Below the pieces are notes generated by a model, which did not search any database, was not told the origin of the DNA, and was given only the letters and a program-made list of their open reading frames with translations. Positions 7,483-15,446 of a stretch of DNA of 19,880 bases are shown here, piece by piece. Within the stretch, counting starts at the first letter, position 1. Each line of letters begins with the position of its first letter. Position numbers and translations under genes: made by a program. Source of the DNA: Clostridia bacterium (GTDB lineage Bacteria > Bacillota > Clostridia > Oscillospirales > CAG-272); assembly GCA_900763885.1 (NCBI GenBank), contig CAAFLY010000138.1:1-19880 (forward strand), read 5' to 3'.

Positions 7483-10400
7483 TTATCCTCCCGCGTACCC
7501 CATACGCATATCCTGCCTTCGTGCTTGTGCCAGCCGCACTATATCATTGAATTCCTTTACGTTTTTCGCGTCTATCGTAACGTAATAATTGTTGCTGACC
7601 CCCTCACCGTTCTGACCGTTCCTGCCGGTGCCAACGCGCCGGATCTCTGTGCTGCCGGATACCGCATATTCCGCCGTCATGCCGTTCATATCCATTGCGG
7701 ATGCCATGCGACGGATCGACGCCTTCACCTCCTGTGCCTGCCCGTCCAATCCTGCGACAAGCCCTGCGCCGAACAGCTTACCAATCCGCTCCGCCTTACG
7801 GGATGGTGAGTGAATGTCCAACTCCTCGTTCATTGCCTCCTGGATGATCCGAGCCATCTTACGTGCTTCCCAGCGTACATTCTCCTGTTTTTGCTGAATG
7901 CCATGCTCTACACCGCTCCCGAAATTTTCTCCGACTCGTTTGCCGGCTTGTTCAATCTCTCCGGAGGCGGAGTCAGACCCCTCAGCAAATCCCGATGCCG
8001 CTTTTTTGCCGCTTTCTGTCGCTGCATCCGCCGTTTCGTCCAGCTTCTTCTGGTACTCGTTGTACACCTCCTTCGCATTGTCTATCTGCTCGTTCACATT
8101 CTCCAGAGAGTTTTGCAGTTCATCCTGCTGCTTTTTCAGTTCCCGTACTTCCTTCGCCGAGGACATCATCTGGCTGTTGTATTTTTGCCACTCATCGTTC
8201 CACAGCCGCAGCGCGTACTCCCCCAGAGTGGAATTCTGCGTAAAGTCCGCAAGCCATTTCGTTGCTTCCTCATACCGTGCGTTCGCATCCGCAAGCTGTC
8301 TGTTCGTCAGTGCGCTCTGTACCCCCAGATCCAGCTGACTGTCTGTCAGATCGGACAGATACCGCGAAAGTCGTTCTGCACGCATTGCCTCTTCCGATTG
8401 CTTCGCGAAATCTAAGATCGCGTCTCGCGACAGGTTTACTTTCCCCGTTACCTCGTCGAACGTCAGCCCAAGGTCTGGCAATAGCTTGTTCAGCGTGTCC
8501 ACATAATTTTGCAGGATCGCCTTGTCCGCGTCCGTCTTGTCAACCTGCTCCGTCAGCTCTCCCAGCTTGTCCGTGATCGTCCGGATCTGCTCTTCCTTTT
8601 CCGCGGCCGCAAGCCCGGACGCCTCCCACGCCTTGTTTGTCTCCTCTACATTTTTCAGCAAATTGTTGTTTGTCGTGATCAGGTTCTGCGCTTCGTCCGT
8701 CATGGCGTATGCGTTCTGCTGATACACATATAATGCGGATCCAAGCCCGGCAAGGATCGCAACGCCCGCGCCGACCGGACCGGCAGCCGCTCCGAATATC
8801 GATAACGCCGACGCCATGATCTTGATCCCACCGGCTACCGTCGCAATCCCCGTGAGTCCACCCAGCGCGCCGCCGATACCCGCAAGCCCCGCTGTCAAAG
8901 CCGGCGATCCGTCCGCAGCCTCCGCGATTGATATGGCAAGCTCCGACATATCCCCAATCAGCGGAGTGATCGCAGTCTTGAAATCCTCGCCGATCGCCTG
9001 CTTTGCGAGCTTCACGGAATTTTTGAGTAACGTGATCTGCGATTCCGTGGTGGCATACCGCCTCTCTGCCTCCTCCGTCAGTGCCGTATTGTCTGCCCAG
9101 GCTTGTGCCGATCGATCGAGCGCATCCCGCAGTATATCGCCGCCGGACGCCAAAGACGCGATGGACCGCAGCATACGCACCTCGTTCACACCCAAATTGT
9201 CTGTGATCGTATTCAGTACGTTCTGCCCTTCTTCACCCAGATCCTGTAATCCTCCGACCACAGCGATCAGAGCCTGTCCCGCGTTTTCCTCCCATAGCTT
9301 TGCGAAGTCTAAGCTTGCCATTCCAGCAGTTTCCGCATAGCCGCTTGTTTTCTGTAGTCCTGCCTGCAATTCCGCCGCCGCTTCAATCGGGATCCCCAGA
9401 AAGTCCGCGAAGCTCTGCGAATCCGTATTCGCCTTTTTAGCCAGCTCTTCTATGGATACACCCGCGTCCTGCGCCCTTTTCTTGAATTCCGTAAACGTTC
9501 CGAGAGAAGCTTGTATGTCTATAAACAGCTTCTGCATGGACGAGCCACCGGCTTCCGACTCCACACCGAGTGACGACAGTGCCGCTGCGATACCAAGCAC
9601 CTGGTTTGTCGTCAATCCGACAAGATTGCCAGAAGATGCCATGCGCATCGCCATGCTCACAATTTCTGATTCCGTCGTCGCATAGTGGTTGCCGAGATCT
9701 ACAATCGTCGCACCGAGCCTGTCATAATCCTTTGCGGATACGCCCATGATATTGGATAGCCGTGCAAGCTGTGTCGCAGCGTCCGTCGCGCTCATGTTCG
9801 TGCTTGTCCCGAGCTTCACCATCACTTCCGTGAAAGTAAGAATGTCTTCCGTCGCGATTCCGAGCTGTCCCGCCGCTTCTGCCACCGCCGCGATTTCTGC
9901 CGTGGAAGCTGGAATGCGTGTGGATAGGTTCTTGATCCCCTGTTCGATCTCCGCTTCCTGCCATTGATCCGCGTCCACGGTTTTGAACACACCCGCCATC
10001 GCGCTTTCAAATTCCACGGATGATGTAACACAGTCTACGATTGCATCCTTGATCTTCCGGAAGGCTTCCGCGATCCGCGCGTTTGTGATCGCCGTTTCAA
10101 TCGTGTCCAGCGCGTTCGATGTTTTTCCCGCCATGTCCGCCGCGCCGTCGCCCGCTTCCCGCATGGCTTTGGCGTTCCCGTCTGCCGCGTCTTCCGCTTT
10201 TTCCAGACCCTTCGCCATGTCCACTGCACCGTCACGCACATCTCCCATGGCTTCGGCGGATCCGTCCGCCGCTTGCTCCATGTCTTCCAGACGCGTCTGG
10301 AGATCTGTTGTTTCCCGCATCAGGTTTGCCATCTCCAGCTTTGCCTTGTTCATTTCCGTGGCGGTTTTCTGTGCGTTCGTCTCATTTTTCTCAAATTGTA

Positions 10401-10803
10401 CCGCCAGCTTTCCAAGCTCTGCCTCCGCCTTTTTCGCCTGGCTTTCCAGCTCCTTGTACGCCTCCGAGCCTTCCTCCTCCCGCGCCATCTGCTCGTTGAC
10501 TTCTTTGAGCTTCTTTTGCAGCGCGTCTCCCTGCTTCGTCAGATCCTCCGCGGCTTTCTGTATGGAGGCAAGCCTTGTTTTGTATAACGCGGTCAGTTCG
10601 TTTTGGCGGTCATACATCGACGAAAGCAGCTCCATTTTCTGCCGTAAGCTGTCGTAGGATTCCTCCTGACCGTCATATTGCGTTTCCAACAGCTTCATTT
10701 CACTGTTCAGATTCGCAATGGTCGCGTTGATGCGCCGAACCGCTTCTCGGTACGTGCTTTCTCCGCCTACCGTGAATAGGGTGTGTACCGCTCTCGTTGC
10801 CAT
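7483..10803 (-). CDS. Phage tail tape measure protein, TP901 type
   Basis: A 1106-residue protein that sets tail length inside the growing tail tube. Residues 1-175 and about 850-950 are long charged helices and coiled coil; 178-233 hold two 28-residue repeats (AADGSAEAMG... and AADGNAKAMR...). The conserved core at about 255-640 (FESAMAGVFKTVDAD, LSTRIPASTAEIAAVAEAAGQLG, LGNHYATTESEIVSMAMRMA, LAKQAIGEDF) is the TP901 tape-measure domain. A glycine/alanine-rich hydrophobic stretch at about 670-735 is a probable membrane-inserting segment. The C-terminus carries LDIHSPSRKAERIGKLFGAGLVAGL, the usual end motif. By the general rule of about 0.15 nm per residue the tail would be near 165 nm, an inference only. 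It follows the chaperone genes directly. Confidence 0.95.
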   Translation of the reverse strand: MATRAVHTLFTVGGESTYREAVRRINATIANLNSEMKLLETQYDGQEESYDSLRQKMELLSSMYDRQNELTALYKTRLASIQKAAEDLTKQGDALQKKLKEVNEQMAREEEGSEAYKELESQAKKAEAELGKLAVQFEKNETNAQKTATEMNKAKLEMANLMRETTDLQTRLEDMEQAADGSAEAMGDVRDGAVDMAKGLEKAEDAADGNAKAMREAGDGAADMAGKTSNALDTIETAITNARIAEAFRKIKDAIVDCVTSSVEFESAMAGVFKTVDADQWQEAEIEQGIKNLSTRIPASTAEIAAVAEAAGQLGIATEDILTFTEVMVKLGTSTNMSATDAATQLARLSNIMGVSAKDYDRLGATIVDLGNHYATTESEIVSMAMRMASSGNLVGLTTNQVLGIAAALSSLGVESEAGGSSMQKLFIDIQASLGTFTEFKKRAQDAGVSIEELAKKANTDSQSFADFLGIPIEAAAELQAGLQKTSGYAETAGMASLDFAKLWEENAGQALIAVVGGLQDLGEEGQNVLNTITDNLGVNEVRMLRSIASLASGGDILRDALDRSAQAWADNTALTEEAERRYATTESQITLLKNSVKLAKQAIGEDFKTAITPLIGDMSELAISIAEAADGSPALTAGLAGIGGALGGLTGIATVAGGIKIMASALSIFGAAAGPVGAGVAILAGLGSALYVYQQNAYAMTDEAQNLITTNNNLLKNVEETNKAWEASGLAAAEKEEQIRTITDKLGELTEQVDKTDADKAILQNYVDTLNKLLPDLGLTFDEVTGKVNLSRDAILDFAKQSEEAMRAERLSRYLSDLTDSQLDLGVQSALTNRQLADANARYEEATKWLADFTQNSTLGEYALRLWNDEWQKYNSQMMSSAKEVRELKKQQDELQNSLENVNEQIDNAKEVYNEYQKKLDETADAATESGKKAASGFAEGSDSASGEIEQAGKRVGENFGSGVEHGIQQKQENVRWEARKMARIIQEAMNEELDIHSPSRKAERIGKLFGAGLVAGLDGQAQEVKASIRRMASAMDMNGMTAEYAVSGSTEIRRVGTGRNGQNGEGVSNNYYVTIDAKNVKEFNDIVRLAQARRQDMRMGYAGG
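10105..10272 (-). repeat. Two-copy 28-residue tandem repeat in the tape measure gene
   Basis: Residues 178-205 and 206-233 of the tape measure protein align without gaps with 15 of 28 identical residues, including AADG, AM, DGA and DMA at the same positions. The repeat lies between the coiled-coil head and the conserved core. Such duplication is a simple way to lengthen the tail, since tape measure length and tail length scale together. Confidence 0.7.
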
Positions 10804-10804
10804 T

Positions 10805-11319
10805 TCATCTACCTCGTATGATCCCGAAAACGAACCCCATGCTGTGCCGCTTCGCCTCCAGTATCGTCATACCGCAGCGCAGTGCCGCTCTATAGAAATC
10901 CGCTTCGTTTATTGCACTTTTTCGATTTCCGTTTTTTTTTCATATTCCAAAAGTCCGATGTCCACCGGCGCGTCGTCCGGTCCGGCATCGGTTGTCCCTT
11001 CGATGCGCAGCCCTTCCTTTATCGCGCATAACACCGCGTCTTTGATTTTCGGAATATCGCCTGGCAAGAGCGTGCGCTTCAATTCCTCTGCCGTCAGCAT
11101 TTCCTGCGCCGTATGTCCCATGTACCGTCTGCATAGCTCTCCCTCTCTGGCGAGAATACAAATACAGCCGACCGCACAATCGCATCCGGAACGTCCGGCG
11201 GAGAGAAGCTCCTCTGCGAACCTCTCTCCGTATGCGTCCAGAATATCGAAATACGCATCGGCTGTACACACAAGCCAGTATTCTCGCGCGCCGTGTTTGT
11301 AAATACAGCCGCCCTTCAT
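10805..11319 (-). CDS. Tail assembly chaperone GT, made by -1 frameshift
   Basis: Predicted 171-residue fusion of the G-type chaperone with a 42-residue C-terminal extension in the -1 frame. The shift site is a run of nine A on the coding strand (10940-10932), read GAA AAA AAA ACG in the zero frame, giving a slippery A AAA AAA. In the -1 frame a TGA stop (10942-10940) sits directly before the run, so the extension frame opens only there; it then continues NGNRKSAINEADFYRAALRCG and further to a TGA at 10807-10805. The segment ADFYRAALRCGMTILEAKRH looks like the C-terminal T domain that recruits the tape measure. The extension has no start codon with a ribosome binding site and ends two bases before the tape-measure ATG. 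Confidence 0.75.
10909..11319 (-). CDS. Tail assembly chaperone G-type protein
   Basis: The unshifted 136-residue product. The pattern ICILAREGELCRRYMGH, then LTAEELKRTLLPGDIPKIKDAVLCAIKEGL, matches Firmicutes phage tail assembly chaperones, which coat the tape measure before tail tube polymerisation. The start is ATG 11319, six bases after AAGGAG; an in-frame start at 11346 would overlap the major tail gene and lacks a site. It is placed between major tail protein and tape measure, the standard location of the G/GT pair. Unusual here are the many cysteines between about residues 46 and 63 (GCDCAVGCICIL), which are not typical of these chaperones. Confidence 0.85.
   Translation of the reverse strand: MKGGCIYKHGAREYWLVCTADAYFDILDAYGERFAEELLSAGRSGCDCAVGCICILAREGELCRRYMGHTAQEMLTAEELKRTLLPGDIPKIKDAVLCAIKEGLRIEGTTDAGPDDAPVDIGLLEYEKKTEIEKVQ
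10931..10941 (-). promoter_or_regulatory. Slippery A-run for -1 ribosomal frameshift
   Basis: Coding-strand G followed by nine A and a C. In the chaperone frame it is read GAA AAA AAA ACG, so two adjacent Lys codons can slip back one base and pair again. The -1 frame has a stop just upstream and is open for 42 codons downstream. I see no clear stimulatory hairpin or Shine-Dalgarno-like sequence by eye. Confidence 0.7.
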
Positions 11320-11329
11320 TATCCTCTCC

Positions 11330-11923
11330 TTATGCCGTCGCTCCAAGCTTTTCCTTAACCCACGCTTCCGCGGCGGCTGCCGTCTCGAAGATCTTCATTT
11401 CTTTCCACGTCTTCGCGCTGTCCGACATCGCGTATGCAACGAGCGAGATTTCTTCGCCGGCATACGTGATGTTCTCGCCGAGCGTGTTGTCGCTTTCGCT
11501 GCCGATCGCCGCTTTGCAGATGGGGTAATATACGCCCTCATAATACCGTTTGCCGTTGTCCTCCAGCGTCCGGTAGAAGCCAAAACCAATGCGCGGCGGC
11601 GTGTTTCCTGCACCGATCGCGATCTCGTCCTCCGCGGACAGCGTCGCTCCAAACACTTCCTTCATCACCGTGTATGTCAATCCCTTGTTCCCGAAGGTCA
11701 GATCGCACCGTTTGAAGATTTTCGAGGACTCGCTCTCGCGGTCATTGGAGTAAAAACTCCCTTCCGCGTATTGCAACGCCTCCGTCAAAGAGACAAATTC
11801 CGAAAACTCCGCCGGTGTGCTGTACGTCGGATATGTCGTTGCGCTCTCCGTGGAGATCACCGCGTAATACGGCTTTGTCGCGCCCATTTTGGTCCGTCTG
11901 ATTTTTGTAAGCTCTCCTGCCAT
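11330..11923 (-). CDS. Major tail tube protein, phi13 family
   Basis: A 197-residue protein that should polymerise into the tail tube. The N-terminal MAGELTKIRRTKMGATKPYYAVI, the VSLTEALQYAEGSFYSNDRES region and GFGFYRTLEDNGKRYYEGVYYPICKA are typical of the phi13-like major tail family. The C-terminal part (EMKIFETAAAAEAWVKEKLG) is a short helical end with no added Ig domain. The start 11923 follows AAGGAGGAGAAAAT. It lies after the neck genes and before the chaperone, as expected. Confidence 0.9.
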   Translation of the reverse strand: MAGELTKIRRTKMGATKPYYAVISTESATTYPTYSTPAEFSEFVSLTEALQYAEGSFYSNDRESESSKIFKRCDLTFGNKGLTYTVMKEVFGATLSAEDEIAIGAGNTPPRIGFGFYRTLEDNGKRYYEGVYYPICKAAIGSESDNTLGENITYAGEEISLVAYAMSDSAKTWKEMKIFETAAAAEAWVKEKLGATA

Positions 11924-11935
11924 ATTTTCTCCTCC

Positions 11936-12412
11936 TTAGACATTGTTTTTTGCCCATTTTTCAAATACCGCTTCACCTGCATCCTGCGCCGCCTTTTCCA
12001 TGGAGGAAACAGCTTCCTCTATGAATTTCCGTGGTCGGACGCCATGCTTCTTTGATCCAAACTCATTGATGAACGCTATGGCGGCATTCCGCTTGTCTGC
12101 GTCTTTTCCGCTTCTGTGCTTCATGTCGTCTCGTGTGCCTGTGAACGTGATCAGCATCTCGCGTACCTGCTTTCCGTCGTCTCCCTTGCCGAATGCCGGC
12201 TTGCGGCGTGTCACAGCTCTTTCCGTTGCTCCCGTAGAGTGCCCTCTCTCGTTCAACATTCTCCGCGCGTTTTCCCGGATGCGCGGCTCCACCACGTCCG
12301 CTTCGGCGCGCAGCATTTCATCCATGACCTTTGCCGGGATCTTCTCCGCGATCATGGGGATGCCGTCCGCCGTTCTCAGATTCATTTCCGTAGTGACTCT
12401 GACCTTCGCCAT
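11936..12412 (-). CDS. HK97-gp10-like neck / tail-joining protein
   Basis: A 158-residue protein with the signature RNAAIAFINEFGSKKHGVRPRKFIEEAV close to its end, the NEFG...RPF-type motif of the HK97-gp10-like family, which acts at the head-tail junction. The N-terminal half is charged and helical. Its start ATG overlaps the preceding stop by one base (TGATG), suggesting coupled translation. In many relatives this gene comes directly after the head-closure gene; here a terminator-like gene lies in between. Confidence 0.8.
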   Translation of the reverse strand: MAKVRVTTEMNLRTADGIPMIAEKIPAKVMDEMLRAEADVVEPRIRENARRMLNERGHSTGATERAVTRRKPAFGKGDDGKQVREMLITFTGTRDDMKHRSGKDADKRNAAIAFINEFGSKKHGVRPRKFIEEAVSSMEKAAQDAGEAVFEKWAKNNV

Positions 12413-12762
12413 CAGATACCGCCCCCAAACGCGAACGAATAGCTGTATTCCTTGTACGCGCCATTCGTCTCGATTTCTTCCGTTGGATGTGTGCCGCCCA
12501 TTTCCACGATAGCACGCACGATCTCTTCCCGCAGCGGAAAAGCATCCACGCCCTTACGCACCCATAATGTCACATAGCATTGCCATACAGACGCTGTAGG
12601 GCGATCGTTTGCCCACATCGCACCCCGCCGGAAATAATCGTATGTGATGTAGGCGTCCGCCGCGTCCCCTGTGTATACGCCCTCTCGCACAACGGCACAC
12701 ACCTTCACAAGGGCGGATGTAAGCAGCTTTTGAAACGCTTCGTTGGTTTTCGGCAGATTCAC
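12412..12762 (-). CDS. Tail terminator / tail completion-like protein
   Basis: A 116-residue protein with the pattern VYTGDAADAYITYDYF, then WQCYVTLWVRKG and REEIVRAIVEMGG, and a final strand YKEYSYSFAFGG. This alternation resembles the tail terminator (SPP1 gp17/gpU-like) fold, which caps the finished tail and binds the head. I assign it from pattern and position, not from a strong signature. The start is GTG 12762: GGGAG lies five bases upstream and the codon overlaps the head-closure stop (GTGA). The frame is open further upstream to 12879, but that would run inside the previous gene. Confidence 0.6.
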   Translation of the reverse strand: MNLPKTNEAFQKLLTSALVKVCAVVREGVYTGDAADAYITYDYFRRGAMWANDRPTASVWQCYVTLWVRKGVDAFPLREEIVRAIVEMGGTHPTEEIETNGAYKEYSYSFAFGGGI

Positions 12763-13130
12763 ATCGACTCCCTTTTCCTTTCCGCGGTAAACGCAAGCCA
12801 TCCGCCGTCGATGCTTCTCTCCGGTGTACCGATGATGTACCACCATCCGCCGTTGTCTCCGGCACAACGCACACGGCAATCCGATGTGATTTTTCGCGTA
12901 TAGCGTACTGTAGCCGCGGCTGTTTCGGCGGCAAATACGCTGTCGTCCTTTCTGCTATCATGGCTTGCATCATAACGCGTCGTTTTTCTGCGCCAGATCG
13001 CCTGGATACCGTTTGCGTATATATCCTCCCAGTCGTCTACCTCGTTCCCTGTGCCGTCTGTACGGGAACATGGCTTCTGCACATAGATTCTCATGTTCGC
13101 CGCACCTGCGGCAAGAATCGAAAACGCCAT
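12759..13130 (-). CDS. Head closure protein (SPP1 gp16 / phage head-tail joining family)
   Basis: A 123-residue protein that would seal the head after packaging and link the connector to the tail. It shows the family order: an N-terminal strand (MRIYVQKPCSRTDGTGNEVDDW), AIWRRKT, a TVRYTRKIT strand, and the closing GGWWYIIGTPE ... WLAFTAERK. The start 13130 follows AGGAGGGGAAA; an internal Met at residue 13 is where many relatives begin, so the true start may be there, but it has no better site. The stop overlaps the next gene by four bases. Confidence 0.8.
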   Translation of the reverse strand: MAFSILAAGAANMRIYVQKPCSRTDGTGNEVDDWEDIYANGIQAIWRRKTTRYDASHDSRKDDSVFAAETAAATVRYTRKITSDCRVRCAGDNGGWWYIIGTPERSIDGGWLAFTAERKRESM

Positions 13131-13139
13131 TTTCCCCTC

Positions 13140-13457
13140 CTACAAGGTCGGAACCTTCCACCCTTCTGCTTCCAACTCGATCTTCCATTGCGTCATTTTT
13201 CGCTGCCTGTACTGCTCCGACACAAAACTTGTCGTGATCGGCTGAAATCCCCTGTTGTCGAACTCATGCAACGCGAGCGCGTAGATGTATAATTCCATCT
13301 TTGCGTTCTCGATCGTGTCCACCGGGATTCCGCAGGATCGGGCAGCATCCATAGCCGCCCGATAGCATAGCCTTGCGGTTTCCGATTCTCCCGCCTCCTC
13401 CAGATTGTCCTCCGTCAGCCGCGCATACGCGAGAAATCCCTGGAATGTGCAAGCCAT
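13140..13457 (-). CDS. Head-tail connector protein (gp6-like)
   Basis: A 105-residue, mostly helical protein: AYARLTEDNLEEAGESETAR, AMDAARSCGIPVD, AKMELYIYALALHEFDNRG and a short C-terminal strand-turn. This is the layout of the HK97 gp6 / QLRG-type connector that binds beneath the portal. It follows the capsid gene, as in most HK97-type phages. The start 13457 has AGGAGGCGCAGGAGA immediately upstream. Bases 13458-13488 separate it from the capsid stop and hold only this ribosome binding site. Confidence 0.85.
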   Translation of the reverse strand: MACTFQGFLAYARLTEDNLEEAGESETARLCYRAAMDAARSCGIPVDTIENAKMELYIYALALHEFDNRGFQPITTSFVSEQYRQRKMTQWKIELEAEGWKVPTL

Positions 13458-13488
13458 TCTCCTGCGCCTCCTTTTTTTAGACTGTTTG

Positions 13489-14754
13489 TTATGTCGCTTT
13501 TCTGTCTGCCAGCGTCACGAACGGCGAACGCGTCAGAGTCGTGTTCTTCAGCTTGATCGTCTTGTTCGTGTCCGGCGCGCCGTTCACACGCAGTACCATG
13601 CGGAAACACATCTGATCCGTTAAGAATTCCACGTGCATGGACCAGTTCTGCTTTGCGCCGCCCTTTTTCACAAGAATATAGCGCGACAGATCCACAAGGT
13701 TCACGTCCCCCTTCGAACCGAGTGCGGAACAGTTGTCGTCGTAGATCACGGGACGTCCGAGGATCCGCTGATACGGCGCGTCTGCAAGTCCGCCCTCCGG
13801 CATCCAAATGGAATCTCCGTTCAGGGTGAGCTGTTGGAACTGCATCTCACAGTCTGGATGCGCAAGCCAGATCATGGAGCGGCGATTTCTCGTCAGACCG
13901 CGCTGCCACATACCGAGAATATTCTGCGTGTTGATCGTTGCCGCCGCCTGATTCGATTCCTTCGCCACCGCGATTGTTGCGTCCGAATTCAGAATGCCCA
14001 TAGGCTGACCGGAACCTGTCCCGTTGATGATCGCACCCTCCAGCAGTCTTTCGGAAGCTACCGTAAAGCAGTGCCCGAAATACGAGCTCATAAACGCCGC
14101 ATCCTGCAGCAGCTCCTCTGTTGCATACGCAAAGCCCATCATCTTTTCGAGATCGATCTTCGTTTCCTTGAATTTCGGCTTCGAGGACGCGACTGTACCG
14201 CCCTCCGCCGCCCAGTGCATTTGTACGCCGCCGAAAACGGTGCCTGTGGAAAGATCGCTCTCATCCGGCGTCATGAAACGCATGGAATTGGCGTTTGAGG
14301 ATACCGTGTACGTCGTCACACGGGACAGGATCTGTCCTGTCGTTGCAGCGGACTCGAGGATATCCTTTGCGAAATCCTCCTGGATCGCATATCCGCCATC
14401 CGTGTCCGTACCGGCAGACGCGCCCTTGACGTCATTGTTGACCCGCAGCAGCCGTTCGTCCACAGAGCCTCCCGGTCTCGCTGCATTCCTGATCGCCGCA
14501 AGCTGCTCACCGAGATTGACAAACGGTCGATCAGCTGTCTGTTTGTTGTTTCCTTTTGCCTCCTCTGCGGAGATCGCCGCCATTGCCGCAACCTGCTCGA
14601 TGGTCTCCGCTTTCGCCTGGATCTCCTTCTGCAAATCCGAAAGCTCTTCGCCGAATTTGTTGTTCTCCACGAGCTTGTCCGCTTTGGCGATCAGCTCCGC
14701 TTTCTCCGCCTTGAGATCGTTGATCTTCGCCATGTAATCCATTTTTTCGCGCAT
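13489..14754 (-). CDS. Major capsid protein, HK97 fold
   Basis: A 421-residue capsid precursor. Residues 1-75 are a charged coiled coil (KINDLKAEKAELIAKADKL), the delta-type scaffold domain removed by the protease. The mature body probably begins near residue 110-118, around GASAGTDTDGGYAIQEDFA, the usual start of the folded HK97 core. Further family marks are FKETKIDLEKMMGFAYATEELL, LLEGAIINGTGSGQPMGIL and ILGRPVIYDDNC. The exact cleavage site cannot be read from sequence alone. I use ATG 14754, just after the protease stop; ATG 14742 or 14733 are possible because the GAGAAAGG site is very close to the first ATG. Confidence 0.95.
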   Translation of the reverse strand: MREKMDYMAKINDLKAEKAELIAKADKLVENNKFGEELSDLQKEIQAKAETIEQVAAMAAISAEEAKGNNKQTADRPFVNLGEQLAAIRNAARPGGSVDERLLRVNNDVKGASAGTDTDGGYAIQEDFAKDILESAATTGQILSRVTTYTVSSNANSMRFMTPDESDLSTGTVFGGVQMHWAAEGGTVASSKPKFKETKIDLEKMMGFAYATEELLQDAAFMSSYFGHCFTVASERLLEGAIINGTGSGQPMGILNSDATIAVAKESNQAAATINTQNILGMWQRGLTRNRRSMIWLAHPDCEMQFQQLTLNGDSIWMPEGGLADAPYQRILGRPVIYDDNCSALGSKGDVNLVDLSRYILVKKGGAKQNWSMHVEFLTDQMCFRMVLRVNGAPDTNKTIKLKNTTLTRSPFVTLADRKAT

Positions 14755-14760
14755 CCTTTC

Positions 14761-15444
14761 TCATCTGTATTTATCCAGAAACGCCCGCGCCGACAGCCGG
14801 TTCATTTCCTGATTTAGTGTTTCCTGTTCCCGCTTTTCTTTTCTTTCGCGGTATTCCTGTATCATTTTTTGTGTCGGAAAGTGGCTTTCGCGCCCCGCGT
14901 TCAGGATAACGCCTTCCCCTGTGCTGTCCTCGACGCAATCCACCAGACCATATTCCTGCGCCTTTTGTGCCGTGATGAATATATCCCTGTCCATCAGAGC
15001 GGCCATTTCTTCCCGCGACACCTTTGCACGACACATGTAAGCGTTCAGAATGGCCTCCTTGCAGGACGATAGCGTTTCCGCCGTTCTCTGCATGTCGCAT
15101 TCTTCTCCCGATGCGTATGTAGTCGGGTTATGTACACAAACAAGCGCAACAGGCTCCGCTGTGATCCTGCCGGCACCCATCATAGCCACTGTTGCAGCGG
15201 ATGCGGAGCGTGATTGGATATGTGCCGTCACTTCTCCGCCGTAGCTCTTCAGTATGGAATAGATTTCATTCCCCACCATCAGATCGCCGCCGTCGCAGTT
15301 CACCTCCAATACGATTCCCTCGCCGTTCGCGTCCGCGCAAAGCTTTCTGATGTCCCCCGGACATATGTTGTCATAGTACCCGTAATACCGCATGACCTGC
15401 GCCCATTCATCGTCCATCAGCGTTCCGCCGAATCGAAATTGCAT
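14761..15444 (-). CDS. Prohead maturation protease, ClpP-like (S14)
   Basis: A 227-residue serine protease of the ClpP fold that matures the capsid and should digest the delta domain. VLEVNCDGGD corresponds to the oxyanion segment. SRSASAATVAMMGAG carries the nucleophile Ser82, and LVCVHNP the histidine (His105); the ITAQKAQEYGLVDCV helix is the usual ClpP end. The Gly commonly before the nucleophile motif is replaced by Ser here. The start is ATG 15444, nine bases after AAGGAGG; a TTG at 15450 is too near the same site. The gene lies just past the portal stop and runs into the capsid gene, the typical portal-protease-capsid order. Confidence 0.9.
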   Translation of the reverse strand: MQFRFGGTLMDDEWAQVMRYYGYYDNICPGDIRKLCADANGEGIVLEVNCDGGDLMVGNEIYSILKSYGGEVTAHIQSRSASAATVAMMGAGRITAEPVALVCVHNPTTYASGEECDMQRTAETLSSCKEAILNAYMCRAKVSREEMAALMDRDIFITAQKAQEYGLVDCVEDSTGEGVILNAGRESHFPTQKMIQEYRERKEKREQETLNQEMNRLSARAFLDKYR

Positions 15445-15446
15445 TC

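Noticed and set aside
9983..10657. Long plus-strand open frame opposite the tape measure gene
   Set aside because: Serine/alanine-rich low-complexity reading that mirrors the Ala/Glu/Lys-rich tape measure coiled coil; not a gene.
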